DNA of 64,000 nucleotides from NCBI RefSeq assembly GCF_029229925.1, contig NZ_CP107254.1, forward strand, positions 248,001 through 312,000, written 5' to 3'. Shown here piece by piece: positions 45,442 through 53,536 of this stretch (its first letter is position 1; each line of letters begins with the position of its first letter). The DNA comes from Halorhabdus sp. BNX81 (GTDB taxonomy: Archaea > Halobacteriota > Halobacteria > Halobacteriales > Haloarculaceae). The notes beneath the pieces are model-generated. The model was not told the origin of the DNA. It did not search any database and saw only the letters and a program-made list of their open reading frames with translations. A program made the translations under genes and the position numbers.

Positions 45442-45536
45442 GAACGTGTTCGGGCCGAACCAGGGTAATTGTTCCGAACATGTTCGACAGCGGCGGCTGC
45501 CCGTCGGGTTCACCCGCCGCAGGGCCGAACGTGTTC
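45442..45536. promoter_or_regulatory. Three GAACRTGTTC palindromes in the divergent promoter
   Basis: Cores at 45442-45451 (GAACGTGTTC), 45476-45485 (GAACATGTTC, a perfect palindrome) and 45527-45536 (GAACGTGTTC). The first two flank the TATA-like site of the Bat-type gene; the third lies about 40 nt upstream of the SRPBCC start. This fits one regulator acting on both genes. Confidence 0.65.
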
Positions 45537-45575
45537 GACGACAGATTGACGCCGCCGGGGGTCCCTGTGGTGACC

Positions 45576-45989
45576 ATGCAAGAGGTCACTGTCTCGCGGG
45601 ACGTGGCGGCCGATCCTGAATCCGTCCGGGACGGATTCGAGGACATGGAGGCGTTCATGGACGCCGCGGGATTCGACGAGGTCACTGTCGAGGGCGACCG
45701 CGTGACGGTCGAGCGTGCGATCGGCCTGGCTGAGCTGGAACTCACGCTCGAAATCGTCGACAGCGACGACGCGCTGACCTACGAACAGGTCGAGGGGATG
45801 TTCGACGAGATGACGACGACCTATCGTCTCGACGGTGCGGACGGCGAGACGACGATCACCGCCCGGACGCAGTTCGAACTCGGCGGCGTCATCGGGGCAG
45901 CCCTCGACGCGACCCTGATCAAGCGCCAGCGGACCAAGGAACTCGAGGATCAACTGGCGTATCTCGAAGAGACCGCGACTGGAACCTAA
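45576..45989 (+). CDS. SRPBCC-fold protein
   Basis: 137 residues, MQEVTVSRDVAADPESVRDG at the start and TTITARTQFELGGVIGAALD later, typical of START/SRPBCC polyketide-cyclase-like folds that bind hydrophobic ligands. ATG 45576; a GTG at 45570 is possible. Divergent from the Bat-type regulator with shared palindromic sites, so it may be its target. Its stop overlaps that of the methyltransferase by 4 nt. Confidence 0.78.
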   Translation: MQEVTVSRDVAADPESVRDGFEDMEAFMDAAGFDEVTVEGDRVTVERAIGLAELELTLEIVDSDDALTYEQVEGMFDEMTTTYRLDGADGETTITARTQFELGGVIGAALDATLIKRQRTKELEDQLAYLEETATGT

Positions 45990-46717
45990 CCGACGGCTGA
46001 CGACCCCGGTAATCGCATCGCCAGGCTGTACATTTCGCCCGTCGACTCCGATCCGATCGTTGTCGCGATGTCCTCGGCCCGTTCAGCTAGCAGATTTCCC
46101 GCTGTGCCAGCATCGTCGGCGAACTCCTGAGCAGCGTCAGCGTGGGCAGAAACGTGTGATTCGGACCAGGGAACGGGATCGAGCACGGGCTTCGTCCGGT
46201 CGTGTGTCCACCCATAGGACTCGAAGATGCCGCGGAGGACGCGGGCCGGATAGAACGTCAGTGCCGACCGGCCAACGGCGAGTTCGGCGGCCGCGTTCTC
46301 GACGGCGAAGAGATCGCGCATGGCCGCCTCGCCCGGCAGCGGCGCGTAGTCGTCGACGATCAGGTGCGCCCCCGGGGCCGCGACGCGTGTCACCTCGGCG
46401 GCGATATTTTCGAGTGCCGCCGGCGGAACGACGTTGCACAGCGCGTGGGCGGTGATGATTTCGACCGAATCGTCGGGGAGTGGAATCTCGCGTAGGTCGC
46501 CTTCGAGCACGCGAACCCGATCCGGATACTCCTGACCGACCCGTTCACGGACCGTCTGGGCGTGCTCGCGCTCGTTGGTCACTGCGACGACGCTGTCTGC
46601 GCCCGCGTCGATGAGTCCGGCGGTCGCGTTCCCCGCGCCGGCACCGGCTTCCAGGCAGTGCGCGCCATCGACAGGGCGATCGGCGAGCGCCGCGGTGACG
46701 GTCTCGGGAACCTCCAT
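45986..46717 (-). CDS. SAM-dependent methyltransferase
   Basis: A 243-residue class I methyltransferase. SAM-binding motif LEAGAGAGNATAGLIDAGAD near residues 23-42, acidic strand DSVVAVTNEREHA, then EGDLREIPLPDDSVEIITAH. The frame is open from 46822, but the ATG at 46717 gives a normal start. It lies 1 nt after the aldo/keto reductase stop, so they form one operon. Substrate unknown. Confidence 0.85.
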   Translation of the reverse strand: MEVPETVTAALADRPVDGAHCLEAGAGAGNATAGLIDAGADSVVAVTNEREHAQTVRERVGQEYPDRVRVLEGDLREIPLPDDSVEIITAHALCNVVPPAALENIAAEVTRVAAPGAHLIVDDYAPLPGEAAMRDLFAVENAAAELAVGRSALTFYPARVLRGIFESYGWTHDRTKPVLDPVPWSESHVSAHADAAQEFADDAGTAGNLLAERAEDIATTIGSESTGEMYSLAMRLPGSSAVG

Positions 46718-46718
46718 G

Positions 46719-47603
46719 CTAGTGATGGAGTTGTTCCGGCACCGGACTCCCGTCGTGACGGGCGTCCTCGCGAACGCTCCGCTGGGCCGCGGCGTCGAGT
46801 TCCGCGAACCGGTCGCCCGCATCGAGGACCATCTGCACGAGCTTTGGATCGCCGGGGCTGACGACGCTGGTGACGCCCTGGGAAAGCGTGTAGTTCAGTC
46901 GATCGCGGATCGTCTCGGGGGTGTCGACCGGCTCGTACCAGTTGGCGTAGGGTCGGCGATGCTCGGGCAACTCCGCGGTCGGGGGCCACGAGCCGCCGGC
47001 GAAGGCCTTGATCGCCAGCGTGCCGACGTCCTCGCGGTCGGCGCGATCGAGAACCGCCTGGTAGTCGTACTCGTCGCCGTCCTTGGCGTCGACGACGGGG
47101 TTCAGCGGGAACATCACCGACTCGAGGTCGTCGATCCGGCCGAGCGCATCGAGGATCAGGCCCGGATCGCCGTGGCTCGTCAGGCCGATGTGCTCGATGA
47201 GTCCCTCGTCTTTGGCCTCGCGGAACGCCGCGAGCGCCCCGTCGTCGGCCGTGATCTCGTCGAGTTCGTCCGCGTATTCGAGGCCGTGGACCTGATAGAG
47301 GTCGATCGTGTCGACGCCGAGGCGATCCAGCGATCGTTCGAGTTTCTCCCAGGCTCCCTCGTAGGACCGTTCCTGGGTCTTACACCCGAGGAAGATCTCC
47401 TCACGATACTCTCTGAGCTTCGGGCCGAGCTTGAGCTCGGCGTCGCCGTAGGTCGGCGCGACGTCGAAGTGATTCACGCCGTGATCGAGGACGAGTTCGA
47501 CCATCTGGTCGGCTCCCTCCTGTTCGAGCCAGTTCAGCGCGATCGCGCCGAACGTGACGACGCTTGAGTCCTGACCGGTGGTGCCGAGCGGACGGGTTTG
47601 CAT
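46719..47603 (-). CDS. Aldo/keto reductase
   Basis: 294 residues. The TIM-barrel catalytic tetrad is visible: Asp in HFDVAPTYG with the Tyr, Lys in LGCKTQERSYEG and His in IDLYQVHGLEYADEL. The family reduces carbonyls with NADPH; substrate unknown. The ATG at 47603 gives MQTRPLGTTG. It is upstream of the methyltransferase in the same operon. Confidence 0.87.
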   Translation of the reverse strand: MQTRPLGTTGQDSSVVTFGAIALNWLEQEGADQMVELVLDHGVNHFDVAPTYGDAELKLGPKLREYREEIFLGCKTQERSYEGAWEKLERSLDRLGVDTIDLYQVHGLEYADELDEITADDGALAAFREAKDEGLIEHIGLTSHGDPGLILDALGRIDDLESVMFPLNPVVDAKDGDEYDYQAVLDRADREDVGTLAIKAFAGGSWPPTAELPEHRRPYANWYEPVDTPETIRDRLNYTLSQGVTSVVSPGDPKLVQMVLDAGDRFAELDAAAQRSVREDARHDGSPVPEQLHH

Positions 47604-47654
47604 ACGTGACCGTACTCGCGTGCGGACCATAAGTCACCGTGACGGGCCTTCGAG

Positions 47655-48323
47655 TTAGGAGTCTGCGAGTTCGAGCGTGAATCCGAATCCCGATTTCTCC
47701 TTGTCGATGTTTTCCCATTCTTCGTCAGGCCCAGCGACCTGAACGACCCTGTATGGTTCGGTACTCGCAAACTCGTAGGTTCCGGACGGGAGACAGGCTT
47801 CCTGTCCGAATCCCAGCAGCGTGTAAAGCTCGGCGACCGTCTCCCCCGGTGAAAGCTGGATGACGGCCAAGTCCGTTTCGTCACTTCCCGGGACCGCCGG
47901 CGCGCGCCAGCACCCGTCGGTCGGCTTCTCGGGCACCCACTCTTCGACAGGGGTCGTCCGTCCGGTCTTCTCGATACGGTCGGTGCCTCTGGGGATCGCC
48001 ACCAGCATGTCGTCCGTGTCGACTCGACCGCCGACGTAGTTGCTGAACGGTAAAGTCCCTCCGAACGCGATCTGCCGCGGCGCGTCTGTCGACGCTGAAT
48101 GTTCTACTTCGACCCGAATTCGGCCGGGCTGGTCGGCCGAGAACGATTCGACAATGTCGACGGTCAAATCGAAGGAGTCCTGTATTTCAGCGGGGACGGT
48201 TGTATCCACCACTGAAACGGCTGGCGTGCGGACGGAACTACCGAACGGTTGTTCACACCCGGCGACGCCGAGAAGCCCACCGACGGCGGCAGTCTGGAGG
48301 AGGTCACGACGGGAAACCTGCAT
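47655..48323 (-). CDS. Tat-exported lipoprotein, hypothetical
   Basis: 222 residues. The N-terminus has SRRDLLQTAAVGGLLGVAGC: a twin-arginine motif plus a lipobox with cysteine 23, so it is exported by Tat and lipid-anchored outside. The rest is beta-rich with a WVPEKPTDGCW motif and a second cysteine (EACLPSGTYEF). No enzyme motif is recognised. Confidence 0.82.
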   Translation of the reverse strand: MQVSRRDLLQTAAVGGLLGVAGCEQPFGSSVRTPAVSVVDTTVPAEIQDSFDLTVDIVESFSADQPGRIRVEVEHSASTDAPRQIAFGGTLPFSNYVGGRVDTDDMLVAIPRGTDRIEKTGRTTPVEEWVPEKPTDGCWRAPAVPGSDETDLAVIQLSPGETVAELYTLLGFGQEACLPSGTYEFASTEPYRVVQVAGPDEEWENIDKEKSGFGFTLELADS

Positions 48324-48445
48324 TGTCTCCGGGTTGTGCTGTCTTCTTGTTAAGAATTTATATCACGACCGTATCAGGCCTTGCAACGGCCTGTCATCGT
48401 CCGGCCGGAGCCGTCCTCAGCTTCTATCGGCCCGGATTCGCCTGT

Positions 48446-48952
48446 TTACTCAAGAATCGTCGAGGGTCGCTTCAGATAGTAGTCCTGCTCGGTGACGCGC
48501 TGGTAGAGGCGATAGAGCGTCTCGACCGCGGCCGGATCGGGATCGAACTGGATGTGGGGGGCCATGTGATACCCCTTCGCGCTGACGAGGAAGAAATAAA
48601 GCGTCTGGTGGTGTTTCGGGCTGGCATCGACGACACCCAACTCCCCGCCGCTGAGGTCCTCGGCGAAGTCGTTGAGCATCCCGGCGATGTCGTCGTTGAG
48701 CTGTTCGTCCGGCCGGTAGGCGGGTGCGCCGAAGGTCTGCTGGAGGAACTCGGTCGTGTTCGCAAGGAACGGGTTCGAGTCGAGGCCCGTCGGATCGACC
48801 GCTGCGAAGGTCTCGTAGAGATCGAGCAACGCGTGGAGTTCGTCGTCGGTGAGCGCGACCGGCATCACGGGATCACCCTGTGGGATCGCGTAGTCCGGGA
48901 ACGAGTACGATCCGGGGTCCGGGAGATTTTCGAAGACGTCCTCGAGTGCCAT
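48446..48952 (-). CDS. Conserved hypothetical protein
   Basis: 168 residues, MALEDVFENLPDPGSYSFPD at the start, soluble and largely helical (LHALLDLYETFAAVD). The frame continues to 48979, but the ATG at 48952 seems native. No catalytic motif; no family recognised. It is divergent from the KDPG aldolase gene. Confidence 0.6.
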   Translation of the reverse strand: MALEDVFENLPDPGSYSFPDYAIPQGDPVMPVALTDDELHALLDLYETFAAVDPTGLDSNPFLANTTEFLQQTFGAPAYRPDEQLNDDIAGMLNDFAEDLSGGELGVVDASPKHHQTLYFFLVSAKGYHMAPHIQFDPDPAAVETLYRLYQRVTEQDYYLKRPSTILE

Positions 48953-49067
48953 GCGTGGACATACGACCCAGTCATGCAAATGGTTGGTGTCGGGCGGGAG
49001 TCGACTGCACCATCCCCCTCACCGACCAGTCGGGACGCTTTTCACGGCGCGATTCGGATTCGCGAGC

Positions 49068-49709
49068 ATGAGCGATATCGAACAGCAATTCGTCGACAGC
49101 GGGGTCGTGGCAGTGCTCCGGAACATCGACGCCGACGCGATGGTAGACACCGTCGAGGCCCTGCATCGGGGCGGCGTGACTGCCTTCGAGGTCACCGTCG
49201 ACGCGCGGAACGCGAGCGAATTGGTCGGGGACGTCGTCGAGACGTTCGACGGCGAGGACGCGGTCGTCGGGGCCGGGTCGGTGCTCGACGCCGCCGCGGC
49301 CCGGGGTGCCATTGAGGCCGGTGCCGAGTTCGTCGTCGGCCCCACACTCGAAGAAGACGTCATCGAGACGGCCAACCGCTACGATACGCTCGTCGCGCCG
49401 GGCGTGATGACCCCGACCGAGGCGCTGCGGGCCGCCGAAGCCGGGGCCGACCTGATCAAGGTGTTCCCGGCCGCGACCGTCGGCCCGGGTCATCTCAGTG
49501 CGATCCAGGCCCCGCTCGGTGACCTGCCGCTGATGCCGACCGGCGGCGTCGGACCGGACAACGTCGCGGACTTTTTCGATGCGGGCGCGACCGTCGTCGG
49601 CGCGGGGAGTGCGATCATCGATTACGACGCGATCGAGCGTGGCGACTTCGAGGCCGTCGAAGCGCATGCCGCCGAATTCGTCGCGGCGGTCGAGGACGCC
49701 CGCGACTAG
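49068..49709 (+). CDS. 2-keto-3-deoxy-6-phosphogluconate aldolase, bacterial type
   Basis: A 213-residue class I aldolase that splits KDPG to pyruvate and glyceraldehyde 3-phosphate (Entner-Doudoroff). VVAVLRNIDADAMVDTVEAL opens the family; the catalytic Glu is in AFEVTVDA; the Schiff-base Lys is in ADLIKVFPAATVGPGHL, with MPTGGVGPDNV as the phosphate loop. Most haloarchaea use a different KDPG aldolase family, so this bacterial-type gene fits sugar specialists. The start is the ATG at 49068. Confidence 0.88.
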   Translation: MSDIEQQFVDSGVVAVLRNIDADAMVDTVEALHRGGVTAFEVTVDARNASELVGDVVETFDGEDAVVGAGSVLDAAAARGAIEAGAEFVVGPTLEEDVIETANRYDTLVAPGVMTPTEALRAAEAGADLIKVFPAATVGPGHLSAIQAPLGDLPLMPTGGVGPDNVADFFDAGATVVGAGSAIIDYDAIERGDFEAVEAHAAEFVAAVEDARD

Positions 49710-49803
49710 CGGCGTTTTCGGGCACCGTAGCCGGGGGAGTATCGATCGTCGCTCGAACATTCGATGAGAAGATACTTCCCCGTCGCCCTCCCTTTTAGCG
49801 AAC

Positions 49804-49977
49804 ATGAGCGAATACACAGTCACCGGGACGTTTCAGGCCCGTGACGGCTGGCAATCGTTCGAGACGGAGATCGAAGCACCGAACGAGAACGTCGCCGAGG
49901 AGCACACCCTTGCGGAGTTCGGCTCCCAGCACGGGCTCAAACGCTCTCAGATCGAGATCGAGGGGGTAGACGCATGA
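49804..49977 (+). CDS. rplX: Ribosomal protein LX/L18Ae family (50S)
   Basis: A 57-residue protein, MSEYTVTGTFQARDGWQSFE through KRSQIEIEGVDA, the archaeal LX (eL20/L18Ae) subunit of the large ribosomal subunit. Its stop overlaps the prefoldin alpha start by 4 nt (ATGA). The order LX-pfdA-ftsY is a conserved archaeal arrangement; the usual upstream eif6 is absent here. Confidence 0.9.
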   Translation: MSEYTVTGTFQARDGWQSFETEIEAPNENVAEEHTLAEFGSQHGLKRSQIEIEGVDA

Positions 49978-50444
49978 GTCTCGGTGGTGGCGGCGGCGGT
50001 CAGCAGCAACTCCAGGAGATCGCACAAGCGATCGAAGCAATCGACGAGGAACGCGAGGAACTCGAAGCGGAAGTCCAGGACCTCCGCAACAAGCAGACCG
50101 AGATCGACGAGGCGATCGAGGCCATCGAGACGCTCGAAACGGGCTCGACCGTGCAGGTTCCCCTCGGCGGCGACGCCTACGTCCGCGCGGAAGTCCTCGA
50201 TATGGACGAGATCACCGTGAGCCTCGGTGCCGATTACGCGGCCGAGCAGGGACAGGACGACGCGACCGACACCCTCGAACGCAAGCAAGACGCCATCGAC
50301 GACCAGATCGAGCAGCTCTCCGCGGAGATCTCCGATCTCGAAGAGGAGAGCCAACAGCTCGAACAGCAGGCCCAGCAGATGCAACAGCAGCAGATGCAAC
50401 AGCAGATGCAGCAGATGCAACAGCAGGAAGGCGGCGAAGAGTAG
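49974..50444 (+). CDS. pfdA: Prefoldin subunit alpha
   Basis: 156 residues: N- and C-terminal coiled coils joined by two beta hairpins (STVQVPLGGDAYVRAEV, EITVSLGADYAAEQ). The hexameric prefoldin captures unfolded proteins for the thermosome. A glutamine/methionine-rich tail (QQAQQMQQQQMQQQMQQM) is low complexity. It starts in the LX stop and lies 3 nt before ftsY. Confidence 0.93.
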   Translation: MSLGGGGGGQQQLQEIAQAIEAIDEEREELEAEVQDLRNKQTEIDEAIEAIETLETGSTVQVPLGGDAYVRAEVLDMDEITVSLGADYAAEQGQDDATDTLERKQDAIDDQIEQLSAEISDLEEESQQLEQQAQQMQQQQMQQQMQQMQQQEGGEE

Positions 50445-50447
50445 GCG

Positions 50448-51632
50448 ATGTTCGACGGACTGCGCGAGAAGCTCGGCCGCTTCAGCGACGACGTCGAGGA
50501 AGACGTCGACGCCGTCGAAGAAGGTGAGGCCGACGATATCGATGACAGCGGGGCCGACGCTGAGGCCCCGGGTGAGGGTGGGTCTGCGGGAGATGTCACC
50601 CAATCCGCGGCAGAGAGCGACGCATCCAGCGAATCCGATGCAGACGCTGAATCGACGGTCGACACGCAGCCAGCAGACGGCACAGCCGCTACTGAGACGT
50701 CTGCCGAACCGGACGCGTCCACCGAGGACGCGGCGGAACCCGACCGTGGCGTCGCCGAGCGGGCGAAACTCTTTGCGACCGGCAAGACCGTCATCGACGA
50801 GGACGACCTGCAGGACCATCTCGATGATCTCGAACTCACGTTGTTGAGCAGTGACGTCGAGATGAGCGTCGCGGGCGAGATTCTCGACGGCGTCGAGGCG
50901 AACCTCGTCGGCGAGACGCGCCGGCGTCTCCAGAGCACGGGCAACCTCGTGCAAGATTCCCTCCGGGAGGCATTGTACGACGTCATCAGCGTCGGGCAGT
51001 TCGACTTCGAGGAGCGGATCGACGAGGCCGAGAAGCCGGTCGTGATCGTCTTTACGGGCGTCAATGGCGTCGGCAAGACCACGACGATCGCCAAGCTTGC
51101 CCAGTATCTCGAGGAGCGTGGCTACTCGTCGGTGCTGGCCAACGGCGATACCTACCGGGCCGGCGCGAACCAGCAACTCGGCGAACACGCCGACACGCTG
51201 GACGTCCCCTACATTTCTCACGAACAGGGCGGCGACCCGACGGCAGTCATCTACGATGCCGTCGAGTACGCTGAAGCCAACGACGTCGACGTCGTGCTGG
51301 GCGACACGGCGGGGCGACTCCACACCAGCGAAGGGTTGATGGATCAACTCTCGAAGATCGAGCGCATCATCGAGCCGGACATGACGCTGTTCGTCGACGA
51401 GGCCGTCGCCGGCCAGGACGCCGTCACTCGCGCGACTGAATTCAACGACGCCGCCGAGATCGACGGCACGATCCTCACCAAGGCTGACGCCGATCCGCAG
51501 GGCGGCGCGGCGATCTCGATCGCCCACGTCACGGGCAAGCCGATTCTCTTTCTCGGCACCGGCCAGGGCTACGATCACCTCGAACGGTTCGACCCCGAGG
51601 AGGTCGTCGATCAACTGACGCTCGGCGAGTGA
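50448..51632 (+). CDS. ftsY: Signal recognition particle receptor FtsY
   Basis: 394 residues. Residues 1-100 form an acidic tail, then the NG domain: four-helix N domain and GTPase with TGVNGVGKTTTIAKLAQYL, DVVLGDTAGRLHT and TKADADPQGGAAISIAHV. It docks ribosome-SRP complexes at the membrane. In an operon with LX and prefoldin. Confidence 0.96.
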   Translation: MFDGLREKLGRFSDDVEEDVDAVEEGEADDIDDSGADAEAPGEGGSAGDVTQSAAESDASSESDADAESTVDTQPADGTAATETSAEPDASTEDAAEPDRGVAERAKLFATGKTVIDEDDLQDHLDDLELTLLSSDVEMSVAGEILDGVEANLVGETRRRLQSTGNLVQDSLREALYDVISVGQFDFEERIDEAEKPVVIVFTGVNGVGKTTTIAKLAQYLEERGYSSVLANGDTYRAGANQQLGEHADTLDVPYISHEQGGDPTAVIYDAVEYAEANDVDVVLGDTAGRLHTSEGLMDQLSKIERIIEPDMTLFVDEAVAGQDAVTRATEFNDAAEIDGTILTKADADPQGGAAISIAHVTGKPILFLGTGQGYDHLERFDPEEVVDQLTLGE

Positions 51633-51763
51633 GCGTCTCCCCGACAACCACCCCTGTCCGTGTCGTAGCTGTCGGCACGCCTCGCCCCTTCCCACGAGCA
51701 CTGACACGTGCTGCCGTGTCAATCACGATTATCCGTGCGGGTACAGTACCACCTGTCAGATAA

Positions 51764-53536
51764 ATGAATACAGTCGAACAGTGGAAACAGGAGAAACACC
51801 CCCTCGACGTGATCGAGGACGTCACGGAATACGCAGAGGGTGGCCTCTCCTTTTCCGAGATCGAGGATCGGGCGGGCGATGGCGAGTGGGAGCGCCTGAA
51901 GTGGGCCGGGCTGTACGCCCACGGTGAGCACGACGACTTCTTCATGAAGCGGACGAAGGTGCCTGGCGGGTACCTCACACCCGAACAGGCCGAGGTGATC
52001 GGCCAGGTTGCCGACGAATACGCCACCGCACCCGCGGAACACGGTGGCGACGAACAAAACGAGATCTGGGGTGACGCGTATCTGGACATCACCACCCGCC
52101 AGGATATCCAGATGCACTGGATCGCGGTCGAGGAGGTCCCCGAGATCTGGGCGACCTACGACGAGGTTGGCCTGACGACGGTCCAGGGGTGTGGCGACTC
52201 CGCCCGGAACGTGCTGGGGTGTCCCGCGGCCGGACTCGACGAACACGAATGCTTCGACGCCCAGCCCGTGATCGATGCCGTCAACGAATTCTTCACCGAG
52301 AACCGGGAGTACGCCAACCTGCCCCGGAAGTTCAAGATGACGATCACCGGCTGTGCACACGATTGTGGGCAATCCCAGATCAACGACGTGGGCCTGACGC
52401 CGGCCCGGAAGGAAGTGGATGTCTCCGGCGAAGCCGGAGGCTCGTCGGACTCGTCCGACGGTGGCACCGACATCTACGGCTTCCATTGCAAAGTTGGCGG
52501 CGGACTTTCCGATGGCCCGCGGATGGCGACGCAGATGGATGTCTTCGTCCCGCCCGAAGACGCCGTGGAGTTTTGCCGAGCCATCGCCCAGACGTTCAAG
52601 GAGTTGGGCGATCGGAACAACCGCGGGGTCTGCCGGATGCGCTATCTCGTCGAGCAACTCGGCACCGAGGAATTCGAGGCCGCTGTCCGGCGGCGCTGCA
52701 GTGTCGACCTCCCGAAGAGTGGGACCGACCTCACCGAGGGCTATACCGGTGATCACGTCGGCGTCCACGACCAGAAGACGGAGGGGCTAAAGTACGTCGG
52801 GTTCAACGTCATCGCCGGCCGGATGAGCGGCGAGGAGTTCGTCGAGGCCGCCCGCGCGGCGAAGAAATACGGCACCGACGAGGCCTCGATCCGGCTGGCG
52901 ACCGACCAGAACTTCCTGATCACGCACATTCCGGCCGAGAACGTCGGCGACCTCATGGCCGAACCGTTCGCCCGGAAGTACAGCCCCGATCCCGGGCCCT
53001 TCTCTCGGGGCGCGGTCGGCTGTACGGGGTCGGAGTTCTGCAACTACGGCATCATCGAGACGAAGAATCGCGTTTACAAGTGGGCGAAAGCCCTCGACCG
53101 CCGGATCGAGACACCCGATGATCTGGATGTGGTGCGGATGCACATGTCCGGCTGTTCGGCCTCCTGTGCCCAGCCACAGATCGCCGACATCGGGTTCCGG
53201 GGGGAGACGGTGAAGGTCGACGATCCCGAGGACTCGACGAATTTCGAGGGCGACGCCATCGTCGAGGGGATGGACTTCGGCCTGGGCGGCGCGCTCGGGA
53301 CCGACAACGAGTTCCTCGATTGGGTCGAGACCGCGGTGCCCGCCCGGGCGGTGATTCCCGCCCTGGAGGAACTGTTCGCGGCCTACACCGAGGAGCGCAA
53401 CGAGGGCGAACGGTTCTACGCGTGGTGTCGTCGCGTCGAGAACGACCGCCTGCGATCGATCATGCAGGGGGCCGATGCGCCAGTCGCGGCCGGGGTCGCC
53501 CAGGAGACGGGCGGCCGGGGGTCGAGTGATGACTGA
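51764..53536 (+). CDS. Siroheme and 4Fe-4S nitrite/sulfite reductase, assimilatory type
   Basis: 590 residues in the NirA/CysI fold: two ferredoxin-like and two siroheme domains. The Fe-S/siroheme ligands are CTGSEFC (C-x5-C) near residues 424-430 and SGCSASCAQPQIADIG (C-x3-C) near 463-467; another cysteine cluster, TGCAHDCGQSQINDVGL, lies in the first half. Reaction: six-electron reduction of nitrite to ammonium or sulfite to sulfide; nitrite is favoured by overall resemblance, not proven. A serine/glycine insertion (EAGGSSDSSDGGTD) is unusual. It overlaps the FrhB-like gene by 8 nt, implying a functional pair. Confidence 0.85.
   Translation: MNTVEQWKQEKHPLDVIEDVTEYAEGGLSFSEIEDRAGDGEWERLKWAGLYAHGEHDDFFMKRTKVPGGYLTPEQAEVIGQVADEYATAPAEHGGDEQNEIWGDAYLDITTRQDIQMHWIAVEEVPEIWATYDEVGLTTVQGCGDSARNVLGCPAAGLDEHECFDAQPVIDAVNEFFTENREYANLPRKFKMTITGCAHDCGQSQINDVGLTPARKEVDVSGEAGGSSDSSDGGTDIYGFHCKVGGGLSDGPRMATQMDVFVPPEDAVEFCRAIAQTFKELGDRNNRGVCRMRYLVEQLGTEEFEAAVRRRCSVDLPKSGTDLTEGYTGDHVGVHDQKTEGLKYVGFNVIAGRMSGEEFVEAARAAKKYGTDEASIRLATDQNFLITHIPAENVGDLMAEPFARKYSPDPGPFSRGAVGCTGSEFCNYGIIETKNRVYKWAKALDRRIETPDDLDVVRMHMSGCSASCAQPQIADIGFRGETVKVDDPEDSTNFEGDAIVEGMDFGLGGALGTDNEFLDWVETAVPARAVIPALEELFAAYTEERNEGERFYAWCRRVENDRLRSIMQGADAPVAAGVAQETGGRGSSDD

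Noticed and set aside
50355-50440. CAG-rich tandem repeat as a separate element
   Set aside because: It is the glutamine/methionine-rich tail of prefoldin alpha, part of the coding sequence.
49947-51722. 591-residue minus-strand frame opposite pfdA and ftsY
   Set aside because: Leucine-rich product is the complement of coiled-coil and GTPase codons; no domain is visible.
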